This document shows positions 58,392-64,000 of a stretch of 64,000 nucleotides of DNA, piece after piece. Made by a program: the position numbers and the translations under genes. A model generated the notes under the pieces. It worked only from the letters and a program-made list of their open reading frames with translations, did no database searches and was not told the origin of the DNA. The DNA is from Embiotoca jacksoni. Its lineage: Eukaryota > Chordata > Actinopteri > Embiotocidae. The stretch spans positions 3,736,313-3,800,312 of the forward strand of contig JAKOON010000026.1 of NCBI GenBank assembly GCA_022577435.1, given 5' to 3'. The number at the start of each line of letters is the position of its first letter. Positions within the stretch are counted from its first letter, which is position 1.

Positions 58392-59184
58392 AGATTACAA
58401 CGCTGCAAGAAGGAAAAGAAAAGTGCACGGCGTGAAAAATGTGCAGCTTTCGATTTGAGATGAACTGTTCGGGAATTTTAAAGTACAAAAATGACAATTT
58501 ACGAAATAAGGTTGTGGCGAGATGAGAAAATGATGGAGAACTATGTAGAAGCCAGCAGCCGATTAACTGAGCACAAAGATGGGAAACGGCCGCGGCTGGC
58601 TCTGGTCAAACACACACATGTATGGAATAAACATGGCCTATTTTGCTTGTTCTATTCGTACAAGAGCGAAGGTGTAAAAAAAAAAAAAAAACAATCTTGA
58701 TGATTTGGTTTAGCAGGTTGTTTTTTTTTGTCCATTTCTGGTCTTTATTGCTAAGTTGATTAGGTAACCTCTAGCTGACAATCTCATTTTCAGAAAGAAA
58801 GACAAAAGAAAATATTTCCCAAAATGTCAAACTATGTCTCAAAGGTATTGTATTGCTCTTCTTTGTAAGAGCAAAAAAAACCCCCCAAAAAATCAGAAGT
58901 ATAGATTTCTTAGACATTATTTCTACAACATACTATGTTCTAAAGTAACCAGTAAACGACAACATTATATTTAATAACCAGAATCACAAAATACAATCAA
59001 ACTATCACTGAATATTGTGACTCAAGAGACACGAGAGGCATTTAAACTCCTTTGTTTAATTTTTTTTTTTTTTTTGCTTGAGAGACATATTTCTGGTTCG
59101 GTAGCTCCGACTTGAATGTTTATTCGCAGTGACTTCACCTCTGATTCATGAATTTGAACGCATACTAAAAAAAAAAAAAAATCT

Positions 59185-60945
59185 CTGCGCACTGCGTGAC
59201 GTGCAGCGGACGCAAGGACCGGCGTGACCTGAGCGGCGTGGTCGTTTGTCGGTTGTTTATCTCATCATTCTTTAATCTTCCTCCCCTCTCAGACCACTTA
59301 CGCCTGAAAGGCAAAAATCCATTCTCTCTTCTTGCCCTTTTTAAGTGCAGCGAGAGACGCGTTGATATTTCGGCTCGCCGGAGGGGAACGGGGAAAAAAA
59401 ACAGAACGCCCGGGTCCGTCACGACGAACTTCTATCCGAGTTTCAAGTGCTGATGCGGCAACGCGGGGGGACTGAGTGCTCTTGTTTCCTCTTTCGCTTG
59501 AATCCTGCCGCCCGGAGGATTCCTGTTACACGTATCACTCGTCGCCTCCCGTGTCGCTTCACGGCCGTCGGTGGAACAGTTTTGTCCGCTCGCTTTCAGA
59601 TTAGGGACCGCCGATCATTTCGTTCGCCGGAGGACACTCCTCAAACAATTTCGCCCCGGCGTATGAGGGGAAATTGACAATTCGCGCCGCCGGCAAACGA
59701 TTATACTGTCGGAAAGACAAAACAAACCCCTGCAGGGGCCGCCCTTCGGCGCGCTCAGCTCGCGCGCGGCCTCTCCCGGGTGCAAAAAAATATACGCTCC
59801 GTCAATTAAAACACATCGTCAGTCAGTCAGCGAGCGATCTAAGCCGAAAGCGCTCCGACCGAGGCGGGAAATCACAGACGTGCGACTCCGACCGTCTTCC
59901 CTTCGGAGGGACGAGGGGCGAACGGCACGGAGACGAACGATAGTCGCGCGAGCGAGCGGCCGAGCCCGGCCCCAGGCCCGCCGCGGCACGGGGCCTAAAC
60001 AGCATTGATTGCCGCGAGTCGCTCTGAGTGGTTTTGATAACATTTCAATGAATATTGAAATGAGCGCGACTCTGAGGGCGCTCGAGCGCAGCTGGATTGA
60101 CAACAGCGAGGAGAGGAGTCTCTGCGAAGCGGCGCCGGTTTTGCACTCGTGACAGAACAAAATGCCTTTTTGGTACAACTTCACCTCGGGTCGCGCGGAA
60201 ATGCAAATGGTAAAAAAAACAACAAAAAAAAACAGTTACGGCTCACGAGCAAGCGAGCGTTGGCGGTGCTTCGGTAAGATGATGTTCAAAATGTTTGTTG
60301 ATAGGGGCTTTTTGCATCCGAAGTCTTTTTCGGGCGACTTTTCTCCACGTCTGGCCGTTTCCTGTTCCCTCCTTGCCTGGCGGCGTGCGCCCCGGCCCTC
60401 CGCGCTCAGCTGGTCGGCTGCCTGGTCGCTGAACCGCGCGGACCCTCGCCGAGCGCCCGCGTGGTTCAGTTTGGTAACCCCGCGGTGCTGCGGTGCAGCC
60501 ACCGACGCTTTGTCGCACGCGCGTCCGCACATCGCTTTCATTCGGTCGGCGGCGCGACTGCGACCGGCGGCTTCGGCCGGCCGCCCGTGACCGCGCTGCT
60601 CTGCCGCAGCACTGATCAAATAGCCTCACTAATGGCTCGGGATGATGACACCGGTTGCAATTTCCTTCGCTGCGACTTCTTTTAGGGCAACGATTACTTG
60701 GGAGCTCGTACTGGCTGGAATAAATCAAAACAACAGTTGAAATCAAAATGCGCGAGGGAAACTCTTCCCGCTCCTCTTCTACGTGACGGGAAACGTGAGC
60801 TTTCTGCCCGTCGGGTTGACCTGCGTCGGGTCTTTCCGTTTCGGCAGCGTGGCCGGCGGTTGCCGTGGAGCCCCGGACTGTCGGGGAGACGCTGGCGAAG
60901 CGGTAAATGATCGACGCCGCCGGGAAGCCAAACTTTAACGAGAGA
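59185..60945. promoter_or_regulatory. CpG island
   Basis: About 1.75 kb of GC-rich DNA with many undepleted CpG (often 7-14 per 60 bases, for example 59521-59580, 59941-60000 and 60541-60600), contrasting with the CpG-poor neighbours. In fish such islands commonly mark unmethylated promoters or developmental-gene regulatory DNA. Long frames on both strands (60162-60590, 60236-60619, 60243-60746) overlap one another and arise from the lack of stop codons in GC-rich DNA. An exact octamer ATGCAAAT lies at 60201-60208. No exon is recognised. Confidence 0.65.
60041..60062. promoter_or_regulatory. Perfect 9-bp dyad within the CpG island
   Basis: CATTTCAAT and ATTGAAATG flank GAAT. The dyad is AT-rich inside an otherwise GC-rich island, which makes it stand out as a possible factor-binding site. 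Confidence 0.4.
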
Positions 60946-62273
60946 TGAGAAGGAAGGGGCAGCAGTGAAACAAAAATTACACGGTTTGACCCGCAGGGAT
61001 TTGAGAACTCTGATCTCGGACGGCTGAGCCAAGTCTACACTTTGTGACAAGATGAACCAAATCTTGCTGGTTGTTTATTGATTTTCGAGTCAACAGCTGA
61101 GTGGCCTCGACAGTACCGAAATTGCAGTTTTATCCCTACCCAAGTTTCCCTTTGATCTCCAGATTGCGCAGTACTTTCCCGCCTGAATGACGGAATTAGA
61201 AATCTAATAAAAGCATGACACGAAATTGCTCCTCTGTAACATGCTCTCTCGGGAGTAGTGTGCCTCTGGCAAAAACATCCCAACAATTCCAAGAAATTAT
61301 TTCCCCACAAAAATGTTCTTTGCAAGTGGTGAAATTTGGTCCGTTTTACCAAGTCTTCACCTTGTAAAGGGGACTCTCGATCACTTCACGTGTCTGTGAC
61401 CTTTACAGTGGACTATTTTATTATTTCTATTTATTTTCTAACTATCAAATGCCATTTTTTTTTTTTTTAAACTGTTAAAAAAAAAAATGTTTTGCCGTTA
61501 CGCTAAATATGTCAGAGCGTACAAAATGATGTGCAAAACATCAAAGAATGACGCGTGTGTGTACGAAGGTTCGATCAACAGCGAGACCAGGATATATCTG
61601 ATGAAACGTGATTATTCCCGTAGCTGTATGTTTATTTGAAGGCGGAAACCAAAGAGAGAAAAGTGCGCGTTGAAGGGTCGACCTGGAGTTCCCACCGAGA
61701 AATCCTAATTCATCGGCGAGGTTTTTTGGATTCACCAAACAAGACAGAAAGTGCGCCTCTGAAGAGAGGGATGCTGTTGAATCCCCCCCCCCCTTTCCTC
61801 CTCCCCCTCCCCCGCTGCATTTTCCAGGCTGAACACATTTTTACCGCGCAGACATGAGAGTGGTATTGATTTTTCCCGTCTCGGCACGGAGCAATCGCTC
61901 TAAAGCACATGTTTATTTTAATGTGGGTTAATTACAGTGGAGAGGCGCCCAAATCTTCCAAATGCTGCAGCTTCCACTGTGGCCGCGTACTGCCCTGCGC
62001 TTCGTGTTTTACAGCGTCCTCGTGCGGCTGGAGTCCCGTCCCGTTTGTTTTTGTTGAAAGAACCGGGAGAGGTTGAAGTGCTCGTTCGAGGAAAAAGCCC
62101 CGCGCATCGCTCACATTCGTTCTCTGGCAATGTTCTTGCGGCTTGACCCTTCCCTGACCTCTGCTTTAACGTCTGAATGATATAGAGAGATGGGCCGTGA
62201 GAGTCGCCGCAATCGCAACTCGCTGACAACAACCGGCCATAACTTCACCAAACGACCGGCCGTTTGGACCAAC

Positions 62274-62295
62274 GGGGGGGGGGGGGGGAGGGGGG
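62274..62295. repeat. Poly-G tract
   Basis: Fifteen G (62274-62288), one A, then six G. Confidence 0.9.
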
Positions 62296-62602
62296 AAGCC
62301 TTCCTCTGGTGCGATATGTTACCTTTAAGAAACGGATGCCGCTGCCGCCGTTGAACGACACGTGACGCCGCGGCGGCGGATAAAGCGTGACCCCCCCGAA
62401 GCTTCGGCGCGTCAGGGCGACGTCTGAAAATATTCTCGGTAATGGGATATTTTGCCGGGGATAATGGGGATTACGGGGACAAACACGGGTCTGGCAGGGT
62501 GGGATAAACATTAATTGTGAAGCCCGGAGGTTCTGGTATGGCAGGTTAATCTGCCCAAGTGTGAAGTCCGAGTTCAGCTGGAGGATAGAGGAATATTTAC
62601 CC

Positions 62603-62633
62603 CCCCCACCCACCACCACCACCACCACCACCA
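62603..62633. repeat. C-rich run and (ACC)n
   Basis: A short C run followed by about eight ACC copies, read as Val/Gly-rich on the minus strand. Confidence 0.93.
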
Positions 62634-62793
62634 AGTCCTTGTAATGCGCCGAGGCATTGCACGTAAACAAATTGGAACAGGGGGCATTACAGTGCATCAG
62701 AGCACAGCAAAGGACATAACACTCCCTCTGCAGCCTTGCACTTCCCTAATGGATGTCATGTCATCTTTCTCTCCTTCAGCGTGGTTTCCCTCG

Positions 62794-62820
62794 TCTTTCT
62801 TTCTTTCTTTCTTTTTTTCT
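62794..62820. repeat. (TTTC)n microsatellite
   Basis: About five TTTC copies ending in a T run. Confidence 0.9.
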
Positions 62821-62922
62821 GCCTTTTGAAGTCGTGAGAAGGACTCGCCCCCGAAGACCGTCCGCTCGGACGGCCTCGTCACTCTCCCCCCAGGTGCTCG
62901 GATTCCTGCGCGCCCACCGAGG

Positions 62923-62949
62923 CCCCCCCCCCCCCCCCCCCCCCCCCCC
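62923..62949. repeat. Poly-C tract, 27 nt
   Basis: Uninterrupted C run. Confidence 0.93.
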
Positions 62950-63177
62950 GCTCGCCGCGTATCCACTAAGCTTGTGGAAAATTACAAACACACACACAAG
63001 GTCACGGTGGAGCCGAGCCAGCCTCCCACAGAGCCCATCTGATCCAGCCTGAAACGCAGCAATTACCACCCTCGGCGTGCCTCCGTGTGGGACTGCAGCT
63101 ATTTCATTATTTATTTGAACAAATAGGATTACGGTCGGTATGCGGTGGATTGATTGTGACGAGGGATGAGAGGCTCC

Positions 63178-63209
63178 GGAGAGGGAGGGAGGGAGGGAGG
63201 GAGGGAGGG
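63178..63209. repeat. (GGGA)n microsatellite
   Basis: About seven copies of GGGA/GAGG. It could form a G-quadruplex. Confidence 0.95.
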
Positions 63210-63470
63210 TGCCGTGGCGCCGTGGCCCGGAGTGTGCTGAGCCACTCTGCTGTGTCAAGCGCACACGGTTGATCTGCCCGTCTCGGTCTCGGCGACTCCT
63301 CCACTTTTCCTGGACAGTGGAGCGTCGCCGTGTTGACATATGCCATCCGCTCGGCTGCGTTTGTCTCCCCCTCCCCGCCGATTGACGGGGCGGGAGGGTG
63401 GCGGATGTGTTGGCTGGCTCCCGTTTACACCACTTCTGGGTGGGGGGGGGGATATACATTCATGAGGCGA

Positions 63471-63540
63471 TAAAAGGCACCTATCTGTCAGATCCTCAGA
63501 GGCATCGCACTCACGTTTGACAGCACGCTCACATCCTAAG
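63471..63540 (+). promoter_or_regulatory. Weak core-promoter-like sequence
   Basis: GATAAAAGGCACC (about 63470) fits a TATA box with one change. About 30 bases on lies 'tcagatcctcagaggc', a plausible start region, and 'cctaa|gtaatg' at about 63540 could be a splice donor followed by a T-rich stretch. GC-rich DNA lies upstream. No coding exon follows before the window ends, so this is speculative. Confidence 0.2.
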
Positions 63541-64000
63541 TAATGACTTTTTTTTTTTTTCTTTTTTTTTTTTTAAAGGAATGTCACTCACAAAATGGGC
63601 CGTTTTAATTCAGTTTGAAATGAATTTGCGTCTAAATAATGAGGGAACGATGTGACACGATAGAAGTTTCAAATCACTCTCAAATTAATTGCTTTAGAAG
63701 AGCCATTAAGTTGGCAGCTAAATGAAAGTGCCGTGATTGAAGGGGGAAAGTATGAGTGTAGGTTTGTTGGCCTCAGCACTCAATATAGCTGATTTGCACG
63801 GCATCACTGCCTGCCAAACACCCTTCTTTTAGATCATTATGGGATGATATGTTATGATGCTACAGCATCAATGTGAGGCTAGACGCAGCTGTGTACAATC
63901 TCGACGGCATCTGAAATCAATAGCGGAAGGTTAAGAGAGCGAGCCACCGAATAAACAAGAAAAAAAAAGAAAATGGCAATCCCGGTGTTTTGGGAAACAT

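Larger units (their letters stand above)
56101..59184. other. Unique stretch with C tracts, no gene
   Basis: C tracts are listed separately. A-rich runs lie at 57469-57485 and 57770-57830. The two longest minus frames (56182-56685, 167 codons; 57567-58097, 176 codons) have no known domain, and the first crosses a C tract as a Gly run. A 28-bp tandem duplication ('aacaactaaaccccgat' at 58336 and 58364) is local. Confidence 0.45.
60946..64000. other. GC-rich stretch with G/C tracts, no gene
   Basis: Simple repeats are listed separately. The 227-codon minus frame 62776-63459 is driven by poly-C (read as Gly) and the GGGA run (read as Pro/Ser/Leu) and is not a gene. The final 500 bases are AT-richer and unique; the window ends inside them. 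Confidence 0.45.

Noticed and set aside
60162..60746. Three overlapping frames of 127-167 codons on both strands
   Set aside because: They lie in the CpG island, where stop codons are depleted by composition; all three cannot be real and none resembles a protein.
62776..63459. Longest open frame (227 codons, minus strand)
   Set aside because: It runs through a 27-nt C tract (poly-Gly), a GGGA array and a TTTC array; no domain, no conserved motif.

Overview
The window reads as non-coding nuclear DNA from a ray-finned fish. Three things point that way: dense short tandem repeats and homopolymers, several dispersed repeats that I recognise from memory as teleost (especially percomorph) repeats, and the ruined C-terminal end of a Tc1-type transposase. 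There is no bacterial or viral gene organisation. I could not run a database search, so repeat identities rest on remembered consensus sequences and on structure visible in the sequence.

I support no intact protein-coding gene. The longest open frames (up to 227 codons) are ordinary chance frames. Most run through poly-C/poly-G, poly-Pro or CpG-rich DNA or through repeats, and none shows a domain I recognise. The window is best read as an intergenic region or a very large intron. Some long, repeat-free stretches rich in ATTA, GATA and octamer-like motifs and short dyads look like possible conserved regulatory elements, but conservation cannot be judged from one sequence.

Layout: 1-3.8 kb is mostly unique with one repeat fragment and a CpG-rich patch. 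3.8-10.4 kb is a repeat-rich zone with a split percomorph repeat, a 20-bp degenerate minisatellite, a LINE-like tail and other dispersed fragments. 10.4-17.4 kb is largely unique. 17.4-17.9 kb holds two dispersed repeats. 18-24 kb is unique and contains a paired dyad element and a possible exon or TATA site. 24-29 kb holds a repeat fragment, a retroelement-like tail and the Tc1 relic. 29-41 kb is mainly unique with microsatellites. 41.1-41.9 and 45.7-46.1 kb are two candidate non-autonomous DNA transposons with terminal inverted repeats. 46-59 kb is unique DNA with many microsatellites and four repeat fragments. 59.2-60.9 kb is the clearest CpG island. The last 3 kb is GC-rich with G/C tracts and a weak promoter-like sequence close to the right edge.

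No operon, gene cluster, CRISPR array or undescribed gene system is visible. The items most worth checking are the two inverted-repeat elements, the short dyads in otherwise unique DNA, the CpG island, and the two stretches carrying splice-like or promoter-like signals.
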